A stretch of DNA of 64,000 nucleotides from Lepidonotus clava (Eukaryota > Annelida > Polychaeta > Phyllodocida > Polynoidae). Every line of letters starts with the position of its first letter. Within the stretch, counting starts at the first letter, position 1. The stretch covers positions 44,861,003 through 44,925,002 of the forward strand of contig OW387148.1 in NCBI GenBank assembly GCA_936440205.1, given 5' to 3'. This document shows, in pieces, positions 12,400 through 23,772 of this stretch. Below the pieces are notes generated by a model that was not told where the DNA came from, ran no database searches, and worked only from the letters and a program-made list of their open reading frames with translations. The position numbers and the translations under genes are program-made.

Positions 12400-13632
12400 T
12401 TCGGTTTTGGAAAGAGCAGTATGACGCTGACAAGAGCGCTTTTACTCTGGCTCGGGCTAGGGTCAACCCCTTAGGTAATCTGTGAGACAGGCCCCTAATT
12501 TAGGGGCCTGAGGCTAAACTAGGTCTGCAACCAAAACTAGTAGTGGAATTAAATGTGGTTAACGCCACAATCTGGCGATCGGGCTCCAACCGAAATTATG
12601 GCTATAGCTAATTAAGCTATCGTCCCTTAATAAATCTCGACACCTAAATTGACTTGTTTGTTTTTTAAATTATTAATTTTGCAATGTCACAGAAGCTCCA
12701 AGTTACCTATACATAACTCCCGGAGAACTCCCACTTTAAAGGGTTACACTATATGCATGAGGTTTTTTTATTCTCTCACAGAAAGAATATAGGTCACCGT
12801 GCCTTACAAATCCTAGAAAGTATTTCGGGTTCATCAGGAGACTACATGGTCACTTGTAAATTTTGATAGGTCCTACTGGGAGCGATGTATTTGATCATAA
12901 TAAAATTTCTGAAAAATTACTTTTGCACCTTACTGCATGGAATCTAACTAAAAAGGATCCACTAGAAAAGAAGTAACAGTTCTTAATTAAAACCGGCTTC
13001 ATGCAACATTATTTTTTCATGACTGCGAAATAAGTACGAAGAGATGATTCATGTCGCATCATTTTAAAAATCGTATATCGAGCTTATGTTTGTTTAAAAT
13101 ACACTTTTTATGATTGATTTATGTTATTATTGATAACAGGCCTAGGTGTCATTCCATTGCTCTTCTAATGGTAGAGACCTTGTACCATAACACTCATCAA
13201 AAAAGTGTTGTATTGTAATCGATTTCAAGTTCGTGGTCTATCTTCAAGAAATAGCACATTCGGGTTTTCAACAAAATGACAGGTCATTATAGTTAAATGC
13301 GTTTCGTATCGTAAATAAAAAGTATTCATAAATTTAAGATTCACTTATGAGAAGGACCTGGATAACGCGTACGGTTTTAGACTAATATAAGGCGAGTCTT
13401 AGGCAACCAACATATCTATAGAAATACTTCCCTGCTTATCGAGCATGCCACAATCAAAACAAGAAGCGCAAAGTTCTTTGATAAAAGTTTATAAAACGAC
13501 TATACAATTGAAGAAAGTACAAAGACCTAACATACAGCGTGACACAGACCATACAATTAAACGTAGTGTAAAGAAAACATAAAGATGATAAACATAAACA
13601 TCACATAAAATAGAGCTTTAAACAGAAATAAG
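12400..13632. other. Gene-free interval in element A
   Basis: The interval is AT-rich between the 3' ends of X and Y. A short perfect hairpin (AGGCCCC/GGGGCCT, about 12488-12511) is the only structure noted. No coding signal was found. Confidence 0.5.
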
Positions 13633-16600
13633 TTAAATTGGCTGTGCATCGGCGATACCCGACCGATACGCGGGCTTCACCGCCCAGTCTGGGGTGTTGG
13701 GAGGAGGCTGTTGGCGTTTTGGATTATCGTCGGGGACATCCTTCCGCTTCTTGTCCATTCTAACGCCCCGCTGACGTTGGCTAAGTTCTTTTTTCTCAAT
13801 TTCGTCCAGGTGGGCTTTGTAGGCACTCAGCTCATCGCTCTCCCACACGAGCGGTTTGACGCGGCGGTGATATCGCTCGGTCGTCTTCCCGTCTTTGTCG
13901 ACTGGAAAATAAAGTCCGCGCTCCTCGTCGCTCGTGTAGTCGGGGGTGAGGAGGCGCCTCACGGAATTCTTTCGAGCTTCGTCCCACGTTGTGACGATAT
14001 TTTCCAACCCCACTATCCGTCTTCTGAGCTTCTGCAAAGTTAAAAAGACACTTTTTTATTTTAATACAGTTACGACATACTTGGTCAAGAACATCCAATA
14101 AACACAAACAAGTTTTTCAATATTTCAGTTGCCTTAATTTAAAAGCTGGTCACTGCAGTTCATTTCAAAAGCGTTCCTTTATCCTTGGTCTCTATAACAT
14201 ACAGGCACTTTTTATTAATTGTGTCATATCCATTCTAATTGTATGTCAAGATTATTGTCCAAGGAAGCAAGTAAGGTTACAGTGCTCTATAAAAATTCAT
14301 AATGTAAAAAAATTATAATTGTTTCCCAAGTTTCAGTGTTACAACCATAAGATCATTTCACAGCCGGGCCCCCTGTTTTAAGCCAAATTGCCGATTCACA
14401 GCTACAGCCCCCGGTATAGTTCCGACCGCAGTTCGTACGTATACCCCTTTTTGAACCGAGTGGGTCCCCGGGAAGTCACACCCCCTATACCATAGACCCC
14501 CGGCATAGACCATAGACATTACTCTTTCTCCTCGGCTTTGCACTTGAAAAGTGTAAAATTTCGGCCTGCCTGAATCGAACTACGTCAAACAATGTTGAGA
14601 ACAATAGTCCGCAAAAGCCATGATGTCAGGCGGGCCCCTAACGGTCACTGCACGCTGCTCCCGTGCCTAAACATGGGCCGGGCTGGGCCGGGGGTCCCCT
14701 CTATGAACTTTAGTAGGACCCAGCTGTCAGATTTGCTATTTCCACTAATAATGCTCGCAAACTTATGAAAACATGTATTTTCATAGGGGAACTATCAATG
14801 TGCATTATGATATACTTGAAAAGAAAAAGAGTTAATAAATATCAAAGTTATAGGCAATGTTATTGTCTGTGTGTACGGGTGACCGCGGTCCAGCCGGGTG
14901 TTATCGGTGCCCCCTCCAGGCCGGGCCGGGCCGGTGACCGGGGGTGTAGGGTTACCGGGGCCGGTCGTAAAAGGTTTAGGCCCAACACGTGTTGCGGGAG
15001 GGGTCCGTGACGTCAGACTTTTGTGGTCTATAGAGGAAGTCTGTAACAAAAATTTATTTACCTCGTTCACGTGGTGACGGATGATAGCCTTTTCATTGTC
15101 AGCCTTCATTCGGTTCTTCCGGATTCTGTTGGCCCTGCTTTGGAGGGTCTTGAAGTAGGTGTTGGCAGCAGCTAGAAAAAGAGGAAGGACATGAAGTATG
15201 CTTAAAACTGGAGCCATTAAGTAGACAAAGGCAATATAAAGGCAATAAATCAAGGGAATACATGTTAAAAATGCAAAGTGAGGGTCAACATATTATTCAC
15301 GAATTAAAACCATCATTACACCGGTATTATATTTCTTTGTCCAGATAATAGAACTTACGTTTTTTTCAGATGACTGGGAGGATAACTTAAATTATAAAAG
15401 TAACAATTTACAATGTAAGTGGAGCCTATTTAGACACTAAAAACAGATTTCCAGCATTTCAAGCATGTTAAAATTTGTGTTAATTGAAGGACCAATACTT
15501 TGGAATCATGGACATTAGATGCATGAAATGTACAGCTGCAGGTTAGTTAACAAAGAAACTTGCTACCTATGGGACTTACCTAACACCTCTTCTCTGGGGG
15601 TATCTGGCCCCAGGCACACGTTGTCAACAACGGCCTTGATGATCGCAACGTTATCCGGGTGTTTGATCCCCGCCCTGAATGTTGGAATATATTTATATTG
15701 TTCAATTCATCGGCATCACGTCAAGTGCTCTATGACTCTATTAACATGAAAAAAAAACAACAGCAAAACTTATATTCAGCTGCAGCTTCTGTTGTTCAGG
15801 AACACATTACCCATTGCTTACTTAAAAACAATATTATTTTCTGTACTATTCATGTTGTTATGACGTAATCAACTTACCCAGGGTTCAGGTTGAATCCCCA
15901 AGCAGGCTCACCGCTCTTGGCCTTGTAGGCCGAACGAACGAGTTCCTACAAACAATATAATAAGCCAATAATTAATAGTGGACTTCTAACTATATGTCAG
16001 TGTACGAAATCATTGCGGATTTTCGTTGTTTTCCGGGATGTTCCCTGGCGGCGCGGCAAAAGAGAAGAACATCAGGGCTATACTAGGAATGAGATCATTT
16101 CTAAACAAACCGAGAACTATATTAAACGGTAACGTTTTCAAGGTGAGATTATTAGTTAATTATAAGCTGTAAAAACAAACTTTAGAACTTACACATATTT
16201 CATTGCGTGGTTTGGGTGGTTTGTCAGCTGCAGCTGGCTTCGCTTGGTTCACGAGCACCTCCACCTGGGCCTTTGCCGCAGCCGCTTCAGCCTCCGCCCT
16301 TCGGCACTTCTTCTCCAGCTCCTCCATCCTGGCCAGCAAATGGGCCATGGACGGTTCAGCTGTAGACGTGGAGGGGCCGGACGAGGACGAGTATTCGGGC
16401 GTGAACGACCTTTGGGACGTCGTCGACGAGAACGACCCTTGCGATGTCAAGGTCCCGGGCTTGAACGACCTTTGGGACGTCATCGACGAGAACGACCCTT
16501 GCGATGTCAAGGGTCCGGGCGTGGACGACGTTCTGGACGTGGAGCTGGGGAACCATGGATGGGATTGCGACGAGGAGGGCGTCATCCCCAAGGGCGTGGA

Positions 16601-16960
16601 TCCGGAGGGCGTGGAGGGCGTGGAGGGCGTGGAGGGCGTGGAGGGCGTGGACGACGATGCGGATGGAGTACCGCCTTGGGAACCACCAAGGCTAAGGTCC
16701 ACGTCGTTGAGGGTGGATCCCTCTTCCGCGTACAGGGAGTCGTGAAGAGACTGATCCGCAGAGAGATCCGGAAACCCATTCTGAGACCCATACTGACGCG
16801 CATCCGCAGACATATCCAACAGCAGAGTACCTACGCCTGCTGATGAATCATGATCGGTTATTTTCTCGCCACCCGGTTTGGGGCTGCTGGTCAAGATCCT
16901 GCATGAGCTCGTAGACGGGTTTGACAGAACAGCGTCACTATAATCAGTTGACCCGTTCAT
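13633..16960 (-). CDS. Gene Y (element A): Ser/Thr-rich coiled-coil protein with conserved C-terminal domain
   Basis: Five exons join in frame: 16960-16193, 15945-15878, 15674-15580, 15171-15062 and 14031-13633 (1440 nt, 479 aa). The N-terminal 180 residues are rich in Ser, Thr and Pro, with a run of STP triplets and two SQRSF-containing repeats. A coiled coil follows (about 190-235, MARMEELEKKCRRAEAEAAAA-like). The C-terminal half is more conserved with set B: the ELVRSAYKAKSGEPAWGF segment, a basic stretch (SRANRIRKNRMKAD) and a block with WDEARK, LLTPDYTSDEE and LVWESDEL. The basic region suggests nucleic-acid binding (inference). I do not recognise a named family with confidence. The gene is head to head with Z. 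The frame looks whole. Confidence 0.75.
14040..15061. other. Long intron of gene Y
   Basis: This is the intron between the last two Y exons. It is GC-rich in 14630-15005 with several GGGCCGGGCC-type runs. No gene is supported inside it. Confidence 0.5.
16595..16655 (-). repeat. STP-encoding 9-bp tandem repeat in gene Y
   Basis: About five copies of GGCGTGGAG on the plus strand encode Ser-Thr-Pro triplets on the minus strand. The array sits inside the low-complexity N-terminal region. Confidence 0.8.
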
Positions 16961-17007
16961 GGTGGCAGCAAGTTTTCAAGTGATCTATATAGCCATATGC
17001 CACGCCG

Positions 17008-17018
17008 TATTTATACAT
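17008..17018 (-). promoter_or_regulatory. TATA box of gene Y (element A)
   Basis: The minus strand reads GTATAAATACGG about 50 bp upstream of the start codon at 16960. It is a well-placed core promoter element. Confidence 0.5.
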
Positions 17019-17658
17019 GCCGGGCAGGCCCCCCTGTGGATACATGATCTGGTGAAAGCGATCTTTTATCGATGAGGCAAGACTTTGAACATAAGTTACG
17101 TGGTAGACGTGACGGGGTGTGGACGGGGTAAGAGAGACTTTTACCATAAGTTACGTGCTAGCCGTGACGGGGAGTACATGGGGTATCAGCGACACCCTCA
17201 CCGCCGCCCCTTCTGAGGCCTGTTACGTGTCAAGAAGTGTTAAGACTACCCCGCGGGCCGCGTGCCGCGGTACTCCTGTGAGGGACCTGACACAGAAGCT
17301 AGTTGACATGCGCCGCCTCAGATGGCCAACAGGTGGACGCGGTCATCACAGACGCGTGTCCCGGTGTCAAACGCGACAGAAGTCATTTCAGATGAACCCC
17401 CTGTCGATCGGCTCTCTGAAGAAAATAGCGGCCTATTAGACGTGCTTCGCACTACCCAGTGTAAAAACTTGTGAAGCCCCCGGCTAGAAGAAGTCGTTTT
17501 AGTTGTACCTTACCTAGCGTTTAAGTTGTCGACCGAGGGTTAACTTTTCGCTAAAGACTAGACGAAGCCCTTACAGTACCTGGGGAGTTGTGATGTCGTG
17601 TGGGGTGGGGGGTATAAGTATGTGCCTGTACTATACACTGGTTCAGAACAGCCACTTG

Positions 17659-18270
17659 ATGGCCATGGACATCGAGCGACTGTTAAACGCAAGTCTGCGT
17701 CTGCGTCTTGTTCGGGAGGAAAGGCCAGTGCTGAGACCTAGTCACCTCCAACCCGCGGACCAATCCGACCATCAGTGGCTGCTTCTCTTGTTAGTGATAT
17801 ACCTGGGGTGGAAATTTATCGGTATCTTCTGGAAATTGGCAGCAGGCTGTCGCTCGTTGGCGCAGGGTCAACGTCGGAGGGCTACAGTGCAGTGCTGTCT
17901 GAGAATCTACTGCCGATGGGAAACGCTCCTATTTCCACTGGCTCCCATTCCCGCCGAAATGGAAGCCGTAGGAAGTGCTGCCTGCCCACGAATGATCATC
18001 CAAAGACCGAGCATCCTGTCCAAGGCCCTGACCGTCGCCTGGTCGGGCCCACTCACGGTCCATCTGAATGGCAGTGACGAACCCTTGACGTTGGAACTCC
18101 CGCAAGAAGTCAAGATTCCTCGTACGGAGCGCGTGCGCCTGAACAAATTTTTCAGGCACAGACTTTGTAGAGCGAGCGTTTGCCTGATAAACAACAGGAA
18201 CAACATGGCCCAAGAACTACTCCCAGCCGAAAAACTGGGCTGCATGCCTGACGTAGACTCTTGGGTGTGA
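17659..18270 (+). CDS. Gene Z (element A): single-pass membrane protein
   Basis: One exon of 203 codons if it starts at the ATG at 17659; the frame is open further upstream to 17590. I chose the inner start because set B matches from MAMD/MNMD onward. A membrane segment lies at about residues 40-58 (WLLLLLVIYLGWKFIGIFW). It is followed by a conserved soluble domain with CRW, LAPIPAE, VAWSGP and RVRLNKFFRHRL, and an invariant DSWV C-terminus. AATAAA is at 18460-18465. The inner domain resembles that of X in length and pattern (aromatic, leucine, FP/IP turns). The protein is unknown. The gene looks whole. Confidence 0.7.
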   Translation: MAMDIERLLNASLRLRLVREERPVLRPSHLQPADQSDHQWLLLLLVIYLGWKFIGIFWKLAAGCRSLAQGQRRRATVQCCLRIYCRWETLLFPLAPIPAEMEAVGSAACPRMIIQRPSILSKALTVAWSGPLTVHLNGSDEPLTLELPQEVKIPRTERVRLNKFFRHRLCRASVCLINNRNNMAQELLPAEKLGCMPDVDSWV

Positions 18271-18685
18271 TGAACAGTTATATAAAAGTGTACGATATGT
18301 TTGAAGTAGATATGGGAAAATTTTAATTGTGAAATGCATATGTTCACGAAGCTTTCGAGTTACATATGTACATTAGTGTATGGTCAGTAAATACAATTAT
18401 GGGAAAATAGGCGAAACGTTGACACATGGACATCATAAAACCTTTTCCGCATGCATAACAATAAAACATTTTGATATCATGAACGTGTGTAGTCTTATGT
18501 GGCTGTGACTAATTATAAATGGGAATTCATGAGGATAATGTGAATGAATTGCAGCTGTACATGTGTGACGAAATTATGAGGGCGAGTATATATTCTAAAC
18601 AACAAAAATCGAACATGAATGAGAACTGATAACTTTTGAGCTGCAATAAAAGGAAGAGTTAATAGCTAATGTATATATAACCAAC

Positions 18686-20548
18686 TCAATTTAAAGTCAA
18701 GCGTCTGCATGCGCTTTGAATCCTACGTTGTCTGAAATACAGAATTGAGATGAAAACAAAAAGTGCTGGTATCATTATAAAAGTAAGTCCAATGTTCAAC
18801 AGGTAAACAGTACCGTGCACACTGGGGGGGAGGAATGGTACGTGGGGAAGATGCAAGTCACCACGAAGTTTCTTGTATTCGACCTCATTCAGTCGAATCT
18901 CTTTCATGTATGTACGGTGGGAAAGGAAATTGTCTTTTGCTCGCTTAAAAATATCCTCTTGGCGGACTCGCATTTGCGGGCTAAGAGGTAAAATTGGGAA
19001 TGGTTTATCGTACGAAAAATCCGGGTTCACAAGTCGGCTAAGTGACAGGTTGAGGTGTTGAAGACTAGCAAGGTTGACGGGGAAAACTGTTCTTAAGGGG
19101 CCTGCTGTAGAAGGCAAACAGTTAACACTTGAGACTGGAATTTCCCATTCTTTGGCGGACACAGAACAACCACATTCAAAGGCACGAACGCACGATTCAC
19201 ATCCAGGATGGGTTGTTGTTCGGTTGGGGCAGCGCACAACGACCTCGTCTATGTGAGAGAACAAATAGGTCCCTGTTGCAATGACTTGGATGTTCGACCT
19301 TCTGAAATTAGACTGAATGAGTATTTTGAAATCACAATAAAGTTTGACAGACTCATGATCACGTAGATAGATAGAAATGAGGCACGACAAGGGAGAAAGC
19401 CTGCGAATTGGTAGGTCATAATGACAAAACGGAGAATGGCAATTATCCAGATCTGGGTTGGAGGATACCGTGTATTGGGTTGCGGACACCAATAAATAAG
19501 CCGGTGTGTTGGAGAGGCGAGTATAATGCCCATGGAAGGCTAGAGGGAAGGTGTTCACTTTTAGAACCTTGAATATTTTGTCTAAGGAAATAACGGGAAT
19601 CTTCAAAATAGTTTTCAGAACATTTCGCTGTAAAACCGGGGGGACTAAAACAGTTACACTTCTATACATGTCGCGAGTGTTTGGAATATAAATATTTGAA
19701 CGATTGGACTTGGAAAGGAAAAGGTACCGAATCTTCCTCATATCAGTCTCCGATATCAAAGAGTTACTCAGCCTGTTCTCCGTTAGGTCGCGAATAGCCT
19801 GTAGCAAGACATCAAGGGAATAGTCCAGTTTAAAATCCAGTAGACGCAATTCTTGCAAATCTTGCATCAACCTGACCATCAATTCCCGGTTACTAATGTA
19901 AGCCTGGAGTCCTCGGGACAAATTGTATATGGAATGAGTGTTCTCTATGATGGCCTGGAGTTGGATTTCCAAAGTGGAGTCAACTACCTTTAGGACTGCA
20001 TTTATTTTGCCATCGAGGAAGCCAATTTCATCGGCATTTACCTGGTCAGCACGAGTCTGTTGCTTCAAGTCATCGAGTGTGGCCGTTCCAAATAAAGTCT
20101 CGGAGAACTTGCCGATTTCTGGAATCAGAGCCCGCTGCTTCCTGGATTTTGCTGATGGAGGTGTTGGCTGGGCCGTCGATTCCAAAATTGATTGCACTTC
20201 CCGGAGTCCTTTGGTGACCTTCGCTGCTATAGTCTTCCCAATAGATGTTATGTTATTCAACATAAGTTGGATTTTTCGACACTGTTCCATTGAACCGGCT
20301 GCCAGGGTAGCGCCGTGTCTACAATTTAGTGCGGCTGCCTGTTTGGGAGAAGGAGGAAGTGGTAAAATGATATCGACTTCGGTAGTGAAGTACTCATTAC
20401 CTATGTGGATGGACGGTTTACTCTCGAATACTACACCATAGTTGGTACGAAAACGGTTTACCGTACTGGTGCATAGGCATGGCTTAGCTGAGACAGTGCC
20501 CAGGATAAAGAGTCCACGAAGGAGGAGTATGAATACTGTTGGAGCCAT
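18686..20548 (-). CDS. Baculovirus-F-like envelope glycoprotein (Env), element A
   Basis: Single-exon gene of 620 codons that looks whole. Visible parts are an N-terminal signal peptide (about 1-21), a basic cleavage-type motif near residue 137, a following hydrophobic segment of the type seen at the fusion peptide of baculovirus F and errantivirus Env proteins, several Cys-rich stretches, N-glycosylation sites, and one membrane anchor near residues 583-605 with a short basic tail. The overall length and layout fit the F/errantivirus Env group. It lies tail to tail with gene Z and inside the terminal repeats of element A. It was probably captured from a retroelement or virus; set B has no counterpart. 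An ATAAAAG TATA-like box is about 30 bp upstream. Confidence 0.75.
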   Translation of the reverse strand: MAPTVFILLLRGLFILGTVSAKPCLCTSTVNRFRTNYGVVFESKPSIHIGNEYFTTEVDIILPLPPSPKQAAALNCRHGATLAAGSMEQCRKIQLMLNNITSIGKTIAAKVTKGLREVQSILESTAQPTPPSAKSRKQRALIPEIGKFSETLFGTATLDDLKQQTRADQVNADEIGFLDGKINAVLKVVDSTLEIQLQAIIENTHSIYNLSRGLQAYISNRELMVRLMQDLQELRLLDFKLDYSLDVLLQAIRDLTENRLSNSLISETDMRKIRYLFLSKSNRSNIYIPNTRDMYRSVTVLVPPVLQRNVLKTILKIPVISLDKIFKVLKVNTFPLAFHGHYTRLSNTPAYLLVSATQYTVSSNPDLDNCHSPFCHYDLPIRRLSPLSCLISIYLRDHESVKLYCDFKILIQSNFRRSNIQVIATGTYLFSHIDEVVVRCPNRTTTHPGCESCVRAFECGCSVSAKEWEIPVSSVNCLPSTAGPLRTVFPVNLASLQHLNLSLSRLVNPDFSYDKPFPILPLSPQMRVRQEDIFKRAKDNFLSHRTYMKEIRLNEVEYKKLRGDLHLPHVPFLPPSVHGTVYLLNIGLTFIMIPALFVFISILYFRQRRIQSACRRLTLN

Positions 20549-22099
20549 GTCTGATGCAGGCTAGAGACCGCTCTAGTCTTTTATTACTTTTTCCCAGTCA
20601 CGGGAAGGAGTAGACAGACAGTCGCCACGTGCACCTGGGATCTAAAGGTTTTGACCTCCGTGCAGAAACCTTACGTTAATGCCAAAAGAAAAGCCGTGCG
20701 AAGAGTATAAGCTTAGGCGTATGCTTGCTAGTAAGCTTTCGTTGGTTAGGGTGTCGGCTTGTTCTAATTGAATTGGAAGGCAGACTTCAAAATGAATTGT
20801 TGGCATGGGGTTCCTTAACTTGTGGATGAGAAGTGAGAAAGCCTGTAAATGCCATTACTGCCTGATATTTACAGGTTTTATTTGCAGGTGGTTTATATGG
20901 AGTTCAGGCCGATTTAAGTCTGGACTGGCTGAAATTAGTCTCAAACCTTAAGGTCGGCTTTATATCTAACCAGCTTAGACCCAGTTTAAGGTGAATTATT
21001 TAGGGTAGTTATATAGGCCGGGAGGTACCTTTTATCCATACAGAAAATGTTTAATGAATTTTTAATGAATCTCATCTCTCACGGATGACTTCAAAAGAAG
21101 TTAATTTCAAACACTTTTAATACTCCATCTATGGATGGTAAGGGTAAATGGTTTTCCGGGTGGGAGGGGCGATGGATGGTAGGGTGAAATAGGCCTGTCA
21201 AAGATTTAGCTACATGTGCTTTGCAGCTGCAGGCGAACGTAGGTTGGGTATGGAAGTGCCCGACCCAGCAGTAGCCTGCATGGGGCAACTCTGGCCCGTG
21301 TTAACTCGATAACTAACCCCTGATTAATGGCGGGGAGTCCGTCAGATGACACCCAGCATGATACCTGTGTCGCTCTTGAGTGGGTTTGGTGTGAGTTATG
21401 TGATTACCAAGATTGTGCCCCTGCCCTTGTCAGATGTCAGAGGGGGGTACAGATTAGATGGGGTGCTTCCGGGTACTTATGGGTGTTAATGGATTAAGGC
21501 CGGCCATGATGGACGCTTCCAAACTTTGCCGCCGTTAGGAATGGACCTGGTTTATTAGGAAATGTTATGCACAAGGGAACAGGGGAGCGAGGGATAGCTG
21601 CAGAATCGCGAAAATGCTTTCTGTCATGTTACTTAAAAAGTACATGGAACTTGTTAACTAATGGTCATATTTAACTGAGACAATTAATTTAAATGAAGTG
21701 TGATGCCCAGTGTCTCCTGTTTATTCAGATGCTAAGATCGGGAAAGAAGGTTATTTAGAATGTTTGCAAGAAGTATATATAATAAATTTATAATATTCGG
21801 AATTTAAGCCGGATCAGTCTCATTACCATTAGGACTATCATGTTTAAAAGTAGTAGTTGAGGAGAGGGCGGGTTGGAGCAGGTTTTTTTTTTTTTTTTAT
21901 AATTTTCCATTTTTTTAGGGTCTTTTTGATTTAACAACTTTTCGATTACAAATGGAGAGTTCTCCTTTAAAAAGCGTAACGTCCCGATCCTGTTTAAAAT
22001 AAGTTAACAATCAACCTCCTCTCTTGACATGACGATTAGGGTTCAGAGTAGTCCTATCCTTATCATTAATTTGATAATACAAGTCTGATGGATGAACGA

Positions 22100-22205
22100 A
22101 AAACGTAAGGCATGAAGGGGATTCGAACCCGGGGCCGGGAGAGATAGCTGGTAGCCAAAATCCACCGGGTTCAATAATACGATGACGTCGGAAACCAGCG
22201 AAAAG
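22100..22205 (-). repeat. tRNA-derived SINE-like segment
   Basis: The minus strand carries GGGTTCGAATCCCC (B-box) after a degenerate A-box region, like the three segments at 2.0-2.7 kb. It is a relic and not a tRNA gene. Confidence 0.35.
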
Positions 22206-22671
22206 CCGTCTAGAGGTCCTTCCGGTCGCAGGACCAAATACGTCGAAACTACGTTGGGGAAAACGATGACGGGCAATGTAAATTGAAGTTGATAGAGACA
22301 CATCAGTGACAATTGAGGGCGATCAAAATTAATAACTTGTGGTATTGCTTGTTTTCCAAATCGGAAAACCCACTGAAACACGAGGACCGAAGCTACAAAG
22401 TGTCTCTATTTGGTAAACACCTTTCTGGTTGCCCCGATTACACCCACGGTATATATATGTCGCAAACTCTGTAGGTTAGTGGGTCTGGTTGTGCAACCAA
22501 CGAATGAAATGCAATGAACTGAATATGGCACAGATGAGTTCGCCAGACCTGGGTGGTAGGATCTAATCGAACTTGATGCACTCGATTAGCTCCTACCACT
22601 CTAAATTTTCATTTTTTTCGGAAGTTTAATTTGTAATAATGGTGTTAAAATGACCAGATGGCCCACGGGCT

Positions 22672-22772
22672 GGTCAGGGGGGTTGCAGGGGTGGACCCAG
22701 GAATTTATAGAGGGGGGGGGGGCTGGGGGCAAAGCCCGTCTGCCCCCCCCCCACCCCCCGGATCTGCCCATG
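22672..22772. repeat. 'gggtggacccaggaattta' G-run repeat, degenerate
   Basis: The segment starts GGGTGGACCCAGGAATTTAT, passes through long G and C runs and ends GGATCTGCCC. It resembles the MITE at 26028-26186. Confidence 0.5.
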
Positions 22773-23772
22773 AAGGACCTTAAAACAAAGTTAAGGTGGA
22801 GAGTTCTAGTTGAAATGGTAAACAATAAATAGGGCGAAATATACAAATTTAGAATAGGTTTATGAGGCTATAACTTGTGAATTGTATTAGTTAGCGTGTT
22901 TTATTCTGTTACTGAGTTCAGTAGCTAGGTTGGGAAAGGTTAACGTTGGGACCAAATTATTTATGCCTTATAATGCTTACACGAGTCTCACAAGCGAGTT
23001 TAAGAAATCTGGTTTAAAACAGGCTTAAACCATATTTGCTTTTTGGAAATACGCCCTTAAAATTTTTAGCTACAAGTTTGGTTGAACTAACCCTATTTTT
23101 TTTTAGAAATAGGCCTATTGGACATCACTTTCAGGGGATGGAAAACCATTATTGATATGATATATGTGATAAGATTTCTCAAAAATATTACTTTCATTTC
23201 ATGATAAGGGTTGTACCCAACATCATGGGAGACAATTGCTTCATTATTGATTAATCATAGAGGTTATAAAGTTAAATCACGCTTTATCGCTGTTTTTACG
23301 CATTTGATTAATTATTATGAATTATTTTGATTTTATATAACTTTTGTTTCTATATGTAAGGGCTATTAAAACTAAATGCGCTAATGATATAGGCCTACCA
23401 ATGTGAGCGATACAACCCTGTTTTACCCTAGTTGTGTGCACACTATAGGCTACTCCTTCTGCGCTTCAGCCTCATCTATTCTTATTAGGTCAGGAAACTG
23501 AGTATTATTTTTGTTGAGCTTGGAAACCAATATCAACCGGCGTTTATAGATTATATGCACAAATGTGGGAAGGCCAGTGTAGCCCTGAAGTTGCCCTTTT
23601 TAAAGGTAAATGAATAAGAATGAACGGTCGGTGGTTATGTCGCGCATTTAAACTTTGTATGGCGGATTTTTTATAGGCTCATTTTTGATAGAACACGAGA
23701 AGTAATATAATAAGAAATTCCAAACGAAATTTTCAGATTGTGGAGCCAAATTCCTTAATCCAATCGTGAGTG

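Larger units (their letters stand above)
20560..23770. other. Gene-free right part of element A
   Basis: About 3.2 kb without a supported gene. It contains a poly-T run near 21883, a tRNA-like B-box segment near 22105-22200, and a G/C-run repeat near 22672-22770. Confidence 0.5.

Noticed and set aside
12488-12511. Hairpin after gene X as a terminator
   Set aside because: Intrinsic terminators do not apply to pol II genes; the AATAAA upstream is the relevant 3' signal.
16203-16843. Long plus-strand open frames opposite gene Y
   Set aside because: They are mirror frames of the repeat-rich first exon of Y and have no features of their own.
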